This document shows, piece by piece, positions 24,096 to 35,217 of a stretch of 64,000 bases of DNA. The DNA is from Porites lobata (Eukaryota > Cnidaria > Anthozoa > Scleractinia > Poritidae), in assembly GCA_942486035.1 (NCBI GenBank), contig CALNXK010000105.1, positions 112,001 to 176,000 of the forward strand, given 5' to 3'. A program made the position numbers and the translations under genes. The first letter of the stretch is position 1. The number at the start of each line of letters is the position of its first letter. The notes under the pieces are model-generated. The model saw only the letters and a program-made list of their open reading frames with translations. It did no database searches and was not told the DNA's origin.

Positions 24096-25060
24096 ATTTG
24101 TAGACGTACATACCTTATCCGGATATTTTTTAATCCGCAAATTTTTCTTTGCGGATTCAAAAATTTCCTCGTTCACACATATCCATATTCAAATCGAATT
24201 TGCCCGTCCACACGCATCCTAGCCTGCGAACGGCGAGCGAGGAGAAACGTCTCCCTTTCGCAGGCTACACTAGCCTGTGCCAGGCTCTCAGATAGTATAG
24301 TGCGGGCGTATTAAAACGAGCAAAGCGAAAATAAGACGCGCGCGACTTGGGAAAGGGGGCGCACATGGTCTTCAAGGTTGTAAGATTAAAAAAGGAGAGC
24401 AGCTCATCATCAGTAAAAAATTTATTACATGGTTGCATTCGCATTTCTTTATACTGAACGACTTTTCACCACTATCTCGGAGCTTGGAACAGGCTAAGGC
24501 TATACGTGATCCGACACGTATCCGGATTCACTCTCGTACGCAGGACACAGGGTCCAGAGGAGTTTCGTGTGAATAAATAAATTACTTATTTAAAGTCTCA
24601 CCTTGAAAAATGTCTATACTTGTCCCTTAGCACGATTAATTAGCCCAATGGGATCTTTATGAATACTGTAAGCCGATCTTGCGAGCCGTCAGTCTCTTGG
24701 TTTGCGGTACACAGAATCTGTAACAAAACTGTAACGCGATCGTTAACGCGATCAAAATAACCCATTTTTTCAGATGTTTTCGACGGGTTTTGATGTTCTG
24801 ACGACAAACACATCTCCTCTGGACCCTGTGCGCCGGACTCTTCGGGAAATAGTGGCAACAGAGCATGCGTCGTAAGGCGGGTTACAGAGAAATCCTGGGA
24901 ATGAGGTTGCCATCTTGTTACGTCACCGGATGAAATATCCGAATTTAGCGTCCACACGACTCCGGATCCCGCTATAGCGTATTTAAAAATTTCCACTCTG
25001 GAGAGCAGATTCGTATGCCGGATTCACCAGATACGTGTGGACGGAAGCCGTATCGGGAAA
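24096..25060. mobile_element. Composite inverted-repeat region with a nested TAGCCTGCG palindrome
   Basis: Phrases such as TATCCGGAT, CACACG and GGATTCAC occur in opposite orientation towards both ends. A central pair GGACACAGGGTCCAGAGGAG / CTCTGGACCCTGTGCG is also inverted. At 24221-24268 sits a short palindrome starting TAGCCTGCGAA and ending TTCGCAGGCTA, like the Mutator-type family elsewhere in the window, but without a visible 9-bp duplication. Borders are approximate. Confidence 0.5.
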
Positions 25061-25979
25061 GGAAAAGTTGAGGATTCATGAGAGCCAAAAAAAGGGAAAA
25101 CCAACGCATATTTTCTTTATTCTGCATTGTCCTTTGCGGGTTTGGTGTTTGTGAACATGTATTATCAGTTTGACGTCGTCTTGGTGCATTCATTTTTATC
25201 AAATTTTAACTTGTTACGTAAAAAGCAGGAACCTGCCTAAACTTTGCGGTAAATTTAAAAATTGTTTGAGATTAATCACATTTGGAGTTGATTAAAACAA
25301 TAATTTGCTGAAATGAAAGTTAATTTCATCGTCAATGACAGCTAGGCTAAGCTGCCTCTGAAAGTTGGACTAATCTCTAAAATTGCAAACGAGAAATTTA
25401 CATATGTCACTGGTCATTTCTCAGAGCGCTTCGCTTTTTTTGTTTCATTTGTCTTGCCAAAATTGAAGGCACAGAACCATGAAGACAGACGTAGAAGCTA
25501 ACTAATGTACGGTAGGATAATAGAACAAAAGTGGGCTCAATACCATACATATATTTCGTTTGCAGGACGGCAATTATTGTACGTCAAAAAGAATACCATT
25601 TGATCCCTCAATGGAGATTAATTTGTGTCTTTCATTAAAAGCGTATTACCGCTAATTACCTGTTCCTTTTACGAATCATTCATTCACTGAGTTGTTCCAC
25701 ATGGCTGCTTCATGATGCTAAATTCACACAGACCTCAAGGCTTGTCTAGTAGAGGTAAGAATAAATTGTTTCGGTGTCGTTCTTTCCGTGAATGGACAAG
25801 ACTTGTAGCGTTGTTGTTTTTTGTCTATTTCCGCGAGGAAGTGAAGTTTATTGTAACACTTATACGTCGAGTTAATCGCACTTAAGTTTGTTTTTCCAAA
25901 GAACTGAAACATCACAAAGCATTGACAGGAGGACTTAAACACGGAGACAAGTGTTGCTAGCCGGAATAGAGATGCTATC

Positions 25980-28900
25980 ATGCAATGTGCTACTAGTCCA
26001 TTCAATGAGGAGGGTAGAAAGGAAAACGAAAATTCTGAGGAAACAAAGAAAACTAAACCCAACAGGGCGCGTTTGCTTCGAAGATACACGTCGCATTGTC
26101 TTCTGTTGAATGAGAATCGTAACGATGTTGATGCTAAACCGAGTAAACAGGATTCGACAATGTCGTCGAGCACGAGTGGCTTGCTGTTTACAAGACCCCT
26201 GTCAAGTTCCACTAAAAAGCAACCGAAGCCAGAAGCTTTAACTCGCCCCAAAACTAGCCGTCCGAACTTGGTTCGCGTGAGTAGCAAGACTGAAATTACC
26301 GCGGACGGGAAAAACTCAAAACAGGGCATAGCAAAGGCATCTTCGCCAACCAGAACTTCTGTTCCGACCCTAAGCAGACAGTCAAGTTATTTTAGTCTAA
26401 AAAGTATCCGGCGTTCTCTGTCCGTGGAAGAAGCGAGCAAGCGCTTGAGAAGGAAGGGTTCTCGAGATGAGAAGGAGTGCAAACTTAGGCGAAAAAGTTT
26501 TGTCGGAATAGTGACCTCGATTGACGAGGAAGAACAAGAAGAAAAAAGACAGCTGGTAATGTATCATTTTTTCTTCCCCTAGGCTAAGACAAGGTGCAAG
26601 AAGGGAGGAATTAATTTTGCATATTTATCGCGGTGTCACTTATAACGGTAGAAGTGAAGTCATGTTTTTGTTTCCTTTTCATCCCCCTACCCCCCCCCCC
26701 GTTTCCTTTGCATGTATTCCCTTCTGCGATTGCCAAGTTGGTTCAGTTCTTACCGCTTGTACACTTTACCTTCTCATGACTGGAGATAAAATGATAAATA
26801 GATATGAAGGGCAGTTTTCCTGAAGATTTAAGTCAAGCTTCAGAAGGGATCATATTCGCCTCAAATAGTAAGGGTTTCATCAGTTCCAGTTTAGAGTAGA
26901 GCATAGAAAAAAGAGCTTTTGGGGGGCAAAGAAAAAAGGCATCGTTTAATCGCATAAAGCTACACCTGTAAACAGATGCAACAACCCCAACAATTTTGGG
27001 ACCTGAAACTGAATGCATCTTGGGGAGGATACATCCGATAAAAATTGTAACTTGAAGGAAACCATGTGGAATACGCGTGTATGGCTCTGACAATGTTGAA
27101 AGAGCTGTGTAAACTGATCCAACATTGTTGCGCTACGCTTCGGCGATCACGGAACAAAAGAAATGTTAGGAGATGTTGGCTCAAACTTTTGACCAGTTTC
27201 AAACTTTGCAGAACAACTCCCGACAACATGCAACATGTCCAACAATGTTGGGAGTTGTTGGCCAACAATGTTGAGTACGTCCGTTTGCACGGGGCCTTAA
27301 GAGGGATTTGGTTGATTGGTTGCTTGATTGATTTTATTGTTTATGTAGGCTGCCACCAGGTTTCGCCGTGCCGTGTTTCTAATCCGTATATTCAGCTCCC
27401 TCTGCCTAAGCATTAGAAAATACGCAGATCAGGATAAATCGAGACAGTACGATCTGTATTACATGAGGGATATGTTACCAGAAAACGAAAATAACACAAC
27501 ACTAATACAAGCTATGCCGATTACGTTCAACAAGCACCTGTTCTCCAGAGATAATACGGTAAGGTTTTGTTACTTTGTACCAAATGCGAATCGCAATATC
27601 GTTTCATGAGTCACCCTTGTCTGCAATCGTTGACACAATTAGTCGAAACACTCTGCCCTTAAGGGCTTTTCTGAAGTTTTGTCGACTTTAAACGAGAAAA
27701 AATTAGCTTTCCCTTCCCCACCCCTCCATGCAAAGTTGTGCCGCTATATGAGCTACCCCAACCTTGTTTGGAAGGTGGGGGGGGGGGTGCGTATTGTTTT
27801 ATTTTCCAAAGTACTCCATTTGACGACAGTGTTTCAACAATTTTGCCGCCGATTGTCTTTTGCAAATATTTGGAATGACAAGAAACCTGGCAGCAAACAT
27901 GGCTGAACAGTACTTGGGGAGACTCATCAATCCTCGCTGAGGAATCAAACCAATACTCGTAACATTCTGTATGTTACAAGGTTCACGTTTTCTTTTCCAC
28001 TGCACGAGATGCTCTGACATTGCGTCACAGCGCAGGACATGTGTCACATGACCAGTCCAAAATTTGGTACAGTTATATTCACTTTTAGCGAAGGCTTCGG
28101 ATAGGCCAGTTTTAAATTACTGAGTATCAAAATTCATACTTAGCTTAGACGCTTAGTAGGGTGAGGTAAACATCAATTTTGTTGCAATCTATGACTTCTC
28201 TAGGCCATGGCTATTAAATGTCCTTGCTAGTGTCTAGATAGATGCACCTGATTTCTATCAATGCTTCTCTTTTTATATCATGCTGCGGAAGCCAAAAAGT
28301 TATTTCCCTCAAATAACTCGACCAGGATAACATTGTGCCTAGGTCTATAATTCAGCTAAAATTACTCTCGTGAAAGGGTATCACTCGAAAAAACTGTTTA
28401 AATCCCCTGAGTCTCAGCAGCGGCAGCACCCAATTATAAGTAACCTGTTTATTTTATTTAAAGCTTCATTTTCCCCTGTGGGCTCGTTTGACTTGTGCCA
28501 AGAAGCCCGAAGAAAGAACTGAAGCTGAAATGAAGAAGCTTGCGACTTTGCTGCGAGGAATGAAGAGCTTTGGAAAATTTTCCCGCGAGGCACAACGAAA
28601 CTTGTGTCAGACCATGTCTTATGCATGGTGAGAATAGCTTTACTAATGTTGCCAAACTTAGAATTTTAGATAACCAAGAAAAATGATTAAAAGCGAAAGA
28701 TGAGCCAACAAAAATTTGAAAAAATGGTTACATTTTATTGGCAATTCAGGGTTTCATTAGAACCTTGTTTTTACTACAGATAGAATAATATATAACAGCG
28801 CAATAACATAAACTTCCTCTGGATTTCTGCTTTGTTTTCCTCTCTAGTCCTCTCTTTTTATAAAGTCATTCTTCTCTTTCAATTATTTCCTCAGTTATGA

Positions 28901-31900
28901 ACGCAGAAGGTTGATCGTGCGGCAGGGACATCCGGGATTTTGCTTCTACTTCATAGTCTCAGGCTCAGTCTCCGTGACCATAACGCGAAAGGATTACAAG
29001 ACCGGTGTTTACGTCACAAACACTGTTGACGTCCTGGAGAAGAACGAGGCCTTTGGGGTAATATGATATTCTGTAACGTCACTGATTACGAAAGCGATAA
29101 ATTGGTCACTGGCACTAATACATTCCCAAAAAAGTGGGTGTACACATCAACAACAACCTCAACTATATATTTTACCACAGTAAAATTAAAGAATCATCAA
29201 GCTAAAGGGAAATATTCAAAAAATTCAATTAATTAAGCTAATAACAATTTTCATAATAAGAATAATAATGTTACGTAATACTTAAAAAACAAGGTGCCTG
29301 TTTTCCATGAATGCTTACTCTTGAAGTCTTTAAGAGAATCCCCTTTTTCTTCCTTTTATTAGGTCAATATTGAAAACTTGGCAATAACGACTGATAACCG
29401 TTTTGTTTGTAGCAACAATCTTTCCTATAACTTAAGACTCTCGAATTTAATAAGAAGAGTTAATTTAAAAGTCATAATTTTCAAAGAAATCTTTATTTCA
29501 AACATTGGATATTGCTTGTTAACAAGGATAGTTGAACAGCTATTTTACAAACTTTTCGTTTCACTAAAAGAGAACAAAACTTGTTTTCGCAGGAAATAGC
29601 ACTCATTTCAGAAGAAGCAATAAGAACAGCTACGATTATCTGTCGAGAACGTGTAGAGGTTCTGGTGGTTAACAGGGAGACCATCTTGCAATATTGTCCA
29701 GATGTGTTTCAGCGAGAATACGATGAAAAAGTACAGGTCATGAAGTAAGTAAACCCTACCCTGGGTAGTGACCGATACATTTGCTGTACTACACGTCAGC
29801 CACTCGTGTTCTGAATGTAGGAAAAGTGTGACTGTTTGTTGCTAACGCGTAAGATCACGTTACTGACATGTGGATTTTGGAATGTGTTTCTCTAAACACG
29901 AGCTTCAGGTTTCGTTGCTCTAGTTTGAGATTTCGTTAGGTATTAGGTTTGTCTCGTAAATCCGAATGATATAAGCTGTCGTTGTGGACAGAAAAGAGTC
30001 GACATCGTTAGTGTGTTTAAAAGAGCTCGGATACGTCACCGAAATGCATTGACCTAGACGTTGTGGGAAACGCCGTACAGGGACTAGGCAAAGGCGCTTC
30101 GATTTTTCTGATTTTTGCACAGAGGCGAGCGGGAAACGCGAAGGACTGGTGAGGAGAAGCGATCGTTTTTTTCCACCGATTTCTAAATCAATGGAAATAA
30201 CTCAACTTGGTCCATAATTTACAGAGTTGTTTATTCTCGAAATGTTCCCTAAAACCCTTACTGCTGTGCATACCCTGTAAGAATAAACTGCTCTAACTGA
30301 ATAGCCCTGGGTAAAAGAGGAAGTCTCCTTAAGAAGCCGGGGGGGGCCGTGCTTGGGCAAATTTTGTGAGGCAACCTGCTGATTAATTTAGTGAAAGGGA
30401 TAACAAAGCGTCTAGTTTGTGATCAACAATCTAGCATTTTGGATAGTCACAACTAGTTACCAAAAAACAGAAACCTCATGCATGCTCGTGCACTCATAGA
30501 GTTCTGTTTACATCCTCTTCAAATTCATGTATTGATTTAATAACATCATGTTTGACGACGGTTGCGGAACATAAAGACTTCCGGTGCTCAATTTTTTCTA
30601 AAAAATCGATTTTTTTTTTTGTCAAAAAAAAAAAAAATCACCTGATCGCAGGAGCCATTGGTCAAGACAGTTGTTTGATTTGCGCCCGCCGTCGTCAACT
30701 GACCTTCCCGTTCTGTTGCTAAATCAGCCTAATGATGTTCGAGGTTGTGAAACATAAAGCACTGTTTTGTTTTCTCCAAAAATCGATTGCAGGGGCCATT
30801 CCTTGTTCTACGGCTGGGGAGAGGATTTATTACGATCTTTAACTCATCGTTCACATATCAGAGAGGTGAGGACGTTATAGCTCAGGTTTTTTATCCTTTT
30901 TATCATTTCTATAAACCCTTTCCACTTGGTGGCTATGTTATTCCCTCAGAAAATTAAAAGCTTTGTTCTAACTCGTCTGAACTTAAAAGTTTTCTTCTGT
31001 GAGGGTAGAGGTGCAAAATGATTTTTGTTGGTTTGTTTGTTGTCTTGTTGTATTTGGTATTTTTTAATGTGAAAATGGCTGCTGTGTCCTTGCGTCAAGA
31101 TCTATCCAGGCCAGAATGTTGAAAAATTTGCCTAAGATGCATGGTCGAAAGACAAGGAAAGGAAGCATGAAAGTGGGCCCTGATCCTGCTCAAGGTGCTG
31201 GCAGTTCAGCTGATTTTGATTTTGAAAGCAAAGAAGGATTGGGAAGAGTGCGAAAGGGTTGAGGCGCGATTCCAGTGCAAACGCTGTCCAAGAAAACGAC
31301 TGTACTGAAGGCTCAGATCTCAGAAGACCTTTTTCAGAAACTGAGGGGAAAAATAGGGAAGGGCCTTCCGATAAGGCTTAAGCTGAACCTATTGTGATGA
31401 AAGGTATACGGCGCTAGAAGAAATCCCATTAGTAGAGCTGTACGTAATGCGATACGTAAACTAAAAAGATCTCATTAGAAATTCTCCTTTGTGGCTCCTT
31501 TACGTTTCCTTTGACAGTAAGTTAAGAGAACTTTACTTATGAAATTTAGGGTTATACGAAGGTAAAGTCATCTGGCTGATATATTTGCCTATTTTCATGA
31601 TATAACATGTTAGCTGGACAATATATCGTTGGAAGAAGTTACATGCTAATCACTTTCTGGAGTTAAAGGGTTAACTGCTTCAGTTTTTTTGTCAATATGT
31701 TTTCTAGTATTCTTATGGAAAGCTTGTCGATATCGATTCAACAGCCTCGGAGTCCATTTACTTTGTAATAAAGGTAAGTTTTTCAATAGACGACTGTGAT
31801 ATTTAAATCGTGCTACTCAGATCAAACGAAATTAGATTTTACAGTTTTTACTCTTTTTTTTCGTCGCGCCAAGCAATTTACAAAGTGGGTGTTCCTGTAT

Positions 31901-33961
31901 GCAGGTGGCCTTGGTAGGAGAAGGATACTTAAACAAGCCAGGATACATACTGTATATGTATGGGCGGTTAGAGCATCTCAGAGTCTTTGTACTATGTCCT
32001 TGGATTCTCCGAGGAGAAAGTGCCAATGGCGCTCGATGGCCAGTCTGGCGGTATTCCAGAACTGAAAACGCAGCTATGCAGACATGCTGGCCACGCCACT
32101 GTTTGATTCCATTCGATTTAGCCCTTGCAGCCCCTTAGTATGGCATGTGTAATTTATGGAGAAGTATAAGTTAGACTATGAGCAGTCTCTCTATTTTCTA
32201 AGTCTGTCGAACGAGACGCGCGAGACGCGCGTAACTGCAGACCCCGCTGTCGCCCTCGTTTCTCGCATCTTGCGGCCTCACCGCTTGACACTCGCGCGTG
32301 CGTGCACTCCCCTTACCAAATCTGAAGAAATCGACAGACTGCTCCCATTTTAAGTGTAATTTATCCTTTATAATCTGTTTTCAGGGTAAAATTGACATGT
32401 TGCGTCGCGTTGACTTAAAAGCTGTCCTCAAATCTGGTGTTACGACCAGCTCATTCCATAATCGATCGCTTCCTCGACCAGCAACAGCAGTGCCTGGTAA
32501 AAACGGAAACAATACATGCTATGTTAACGTGGGGTCTTTACAGCCTAATGATTCCTGGGTAAGTAGTCAAAAAACCTGCTTTACTCAAATTTCCATCTAT
32601 TTAGGAAGAGGTGCCGATTGTTGACACAGTTTTTGCGTACAATACATTGTACCAATATCAGCACCGAAGCACACACTACCAATTGCAACTCCGAGGTTAA
32701 CGGAGGAGGTTAGGTATGGCCAGTACATTACGCATGCGCAAAGCCATATCACCCGGGCAGTGGCAACCACGGACAGTTGTTTCGTCCTCATAAGGACTCA
32801 TCAGCACGGCATAGCCCCAGGCGAGGGGTCTCACTTGCGGTCATCGACCCCGCTGTTCACTGCCTAGTCTCCCTCGCAGCCGTTTTTTGGATGTCACGCA
32901 ACGCTCCCCCAAGCGTTGCGTGACATCCAAAAAACGGCTGCGAGGGAGACTATTCACTGCCGAGACGAGTGCGAAAGCACTCCTTCAAGCGCCAGATCCA
33001 CCGTACACATGATAGTTGGTGGAGTGTGCTACAGTGCTGACATTAATATAATTTTTGTGTAGCCTACCAGAGACGAAACTGCTATTCTTTATCATTATTA
33101 CTTTTTTTTCATTAAAAAAACATTTTTCATTTTCTAGGATCTAAAAACCCTTGGAATGGACGCTCCATCAGGACAGGGGAACATTTTAGTCAGCGCGGGA
33201 GTGAGAGTGTTGAAAGTGCCTAAAAGGAGAGTAATTGAGTTAATTCCCAAGGGACACATGGAGGTGTTTCAGGAGAACTTCTCTCCTCGACACAGGTCAG
33301 AGCCTAGTAACCAGGCCCATCTTTCTCAAAGCCCCTCAGATGTCTTGCACTTCTTCTAAAAATTACGATAATGAAGTAGCCTTCAAATACAGCCGCCGTC
33401 TCGGGGATCGACAGAAAGCGGCTGTTTTCGCAGGCTAATAACGGAGTTGCTAGCCCCCCACGTAAGCGTTTTTAGGGGAGTCGTATTTCTTCCCTTCCCG
33501 CAAAAAGCGTTTGTGGTGAGGGAGGAAATACGACTCACTCCCCTAAAAACGCCTGCGTGGAAGGCTACAGAACTGCCTGTATATAACAAAGTTAGATATG
33601 TGGTCGTGCCCTTTTTTATCCTGGCTAGAAACAAGCACAATTTTGTTTGCCAGTTAAATGAACATCTGCAGGAGCCTATCACTGTCTATCATTTCAGCTA
33701 GCCTCAAAACATAAAAATATATAGAATCTTTTTAGATTTCTACATTTCGAACGCATCCTTCGATCCTGTTTTTGTAGGTGCCTTACAGAGGAAGAAGTGT
33801 ACCGTGATTATTTGGCGGCGGAAACATGGCTAGACTACAGAAAAAAGGTTCTTCGAAATGTAATGGACATCAAAGCTGGACGCTTTATTGCCAATGTGTC
33901 TGCTACAGCAAAGGGTTCTACAGGCTGGACGGCATGGCCTGGAACCCAACAAAAAACGTGA
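25980..33961 (+). CDS. CNBD2: Cyclic nucleotide-binding domain protein, CNBD2-like, 10 exons, 626 aa
   Basis: CNBD2 is a cAMP-binding protein known in mammals from male germ cells and needed for normal sperm motility. Exons: 25980-26555, 27349-27558, 28503-28627, 28895-29057, 29593-29744, 30793-30865, 31708-31773, 32385-32558, 33138-33295, 33778-33961; all phases agree. Residues 1-192 (one exon) are basic, Ser/Arg-rich and probably disordered. Residues 193-262 begin ATRFRRAVFLIRIFSSLCL, an amphipathic segment. The main cyclic nucleotide fold spans about 283-410: RRRLIVRQGHPGFCFYFIVS, then the phosphate cassette FGEIALISEEAIRTAT with E359 and R369 kept, so ligand binding is plausible. A second, degenerate fold follows (YSYGKLVDIDS, then SIYFVIKGKIDMLRRVD). 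The C-terminus has RHRCLTEEEVY and a Trp-containing end. Human CNBD2 is somewhat shorter; the N-terminal exon is the least conserved part. Confidence 0.88.
26930..27300. repeat. Dispersed repeat with CCAACAATGTTG palindromes (intron 1)
   Basis: The palindromic word CAACATTGTTG / CCAACAATGTTG recurs in this intronic stretch with variants (ATCCAACATTGTTGCGC, GTCCAACAATGTTGGGAG). It ends near GCACGGGGCCTTA. It looks like a dispersed element rather than a coding exon. Confidence 0.5.
32865..32952. mobile_element. 88-bp palindromic Mutator-type MITE with exact 9-bp duplication
   Basis: TTCACTGCC at 32856-32864 is repeated at 32953-32961. The element starts TAGTCTCCCTCGCAGCCG and ends with its inverse; arms pair almost perfectly around a short loop near CTCCCCCAAG. 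It lies in the CNBD2-like intron 8. Same termini as the element at 39300-39407. Confidence 0.9.
33377..33437. mobile_element. 61-bp TAGCC...GGCTA palindromic MITE
   Basis: Left TAGCCTTCAAATACAGCCG pairs with the inverse of right CGGCTGTTTTCGCAGGCTA. The flanks ATAATGAAG and ATAACGGAG match at 7 of 9 positions, an aged 9-bp duplication. It lies in CNBD2-like intron 9. Confidence 0.75.
33451..33567. mobile_element. 117-bp TAGCC...GGCTA foldback next to the previous one
   Basis: The arms share CGTTTTTAGGGGAGT and GTCGTATTTC in inverse order, with termini TAGCC and GGCTA. The 9-bp flanks match at only 6 of 9, all differences being transitions, so the duplication is suggestive only. Confidence 0.65.
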
Positions 33962-35217
33962 TTGAAATATTCATGCCTCAGGGGATTGTCAGTAGATAGA
34001 TTCTTGTTCTCAGGAGTGCTTAACCATCCCTCTGGTTGGAACAGGTCTTGATACAAAACGCTGCTAAAACTTGGTATGGTTCAAGCGTGGAAAACGTACG
34101 ACGAAGCGTTTTTGGGCGGGAAAATGATCAATAAACACTGTGAACGGTGAATATTGGACATCTGTTGTCTTAATTGGACATGATGAAAGCTATTTCGCTC
34201 AAGGACAGAAATTAAATTAGTGATGATTGCCGACATAAAAGATTTCGTCCACGCACTAAGGAATTGAACAGAACTAAACAAAACCACGATAATTCTCGAC
34301 TAAGTACTTTGTAAATTAAATAAGAAACAGACAAACTATTTAACACGCTCAGTTTGTATTTCAATCTGTACAAAAAATATGACAACAAATACAAAACTGG
34401 TTATTAACTCTGCTAAGTTAGTCAAAAAACTTACTCACTCAACATTTTTTGCCCCTGGTACAGAAAAAACAAAAAGTTTAAAAAAATTGAAGTTTTCCCA
34501 GCGGTAATTAACGAGCAAAGAATAGAATAAAAAAAATTACGTCTCCTTGGAGAGTTGTCTTTTTCAAATAAACAATGACAAAATTCTAACCAATCTTGGT
34601 TTATGTCAATTTAGATTCTGAGATAAAAATTCTGTAGAGTGGCCATTCAAATCAACCGTTGAACACGAAAGTTCTTTTAGTTGAAACCATGTGGACTGCG
34701 GAAATTTTCAGTTTTTTTATGGAATTTTGACGCGGGCAACTTGCTTGACTGGAAGTTTGAAATCCTAGTAGGAATATTAAATGTACTGACAGACAAAAAA
34801 CAAATATCTAAAACACTGATACTGAGCTCAAAACGACTTGTAACCTTGAGGCAGTTTACGTGGAGGGAGGAAGATCATAGCAACAGGAAGATCCGTGATA
34901 TCCTAGAAGGCGGAACGACAACGTTTTGCATCTAAACTGAATACGGAAAACATATGGCGCTTACATGATCCGCCTTTTCTTAGAATCTTCCTCCCTCCAT
35001 GTAAACAGCCCCCTAGTTTCACAATTATGTGTAGAACAAGAAGTCGTGCATGGTCTCTGGGCATTTAAACAAAGATAAAAGAATACTAAAAAACACTTCG
35101 TACTTCTTCAGTGCTATCTACCTTGGCCTTTAAAATGCAGATTCATTATTTCTCCGCATAAATGTGAAACCCGTCTATTTAACGTAACAATCGAATCAAT
35201 CAGAAGCGATCGGTTGA
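33962..35217. other. Convergent intergenic interval (two 3' ends) with one MITE
   Basis: This holds the 3' flanks of the CNBD2-like gene (plus) and the myotrophin paralogue (minus). A palindromic element occupies 34852-35013. Nothing protein-like is seen elsewhere. Confidence 0.6.
34852..35013. mobile_element. Palindromic MITE with GTTTACRTGGAGGGAGGAAGAT ends
   Basis: Left GCAGTTTACGTGGAGGGAGG pairs with right CCTCCCTCCATGTAAACAGC. It is about 160 bp and non-coding. Confidence 0.75.

Larger units (their letters stand above)
22455..25979. other. Gene-free interval between MTPN and the CNBD2-like gene
   Basis: This holds the MTPN 3' flank, the GTCGTTTCGCTACAA foldback at 22767-23030, a (GTTT)n run at 23867-23890 and the composite inverted repeat at 24096-25060. 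The rest shows no protein-like ORF. The promoter of the downstream gene should lie near 25700-25979. Confidence 0.6.

Noticed and set aside
24221..24268. Another TAGCCTGCG palindrome as a ninth confirmed Mutator-type insertion
   Set aside because: The ends fit, but the 9-bp flanks (CACGCATCC and CACTAGCCT) do not match, so no target duplication can be claimed.
24640..24996. Minus-strand open frame of 118 codons
   Set aside because: It lies entirely within the composite inverted-repeat region at 24096-25060 and has no recognisable domain.
25724..26329. Minus-strand open frame of 201 codons
   Set aside because: It lies antisense to the first exon of the CNBD2-like gene. Its translation is Ser/Phe/Leu-rich with no domain, as expected from the complement of an Arg/Ser-rich exon.
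32298..32624. Open frame of 108 codons as a separate gene
   Set aside because: It overlaps the CNBD2-like exon 32385-32558 in the same frame and simply extends into both flanking introns.
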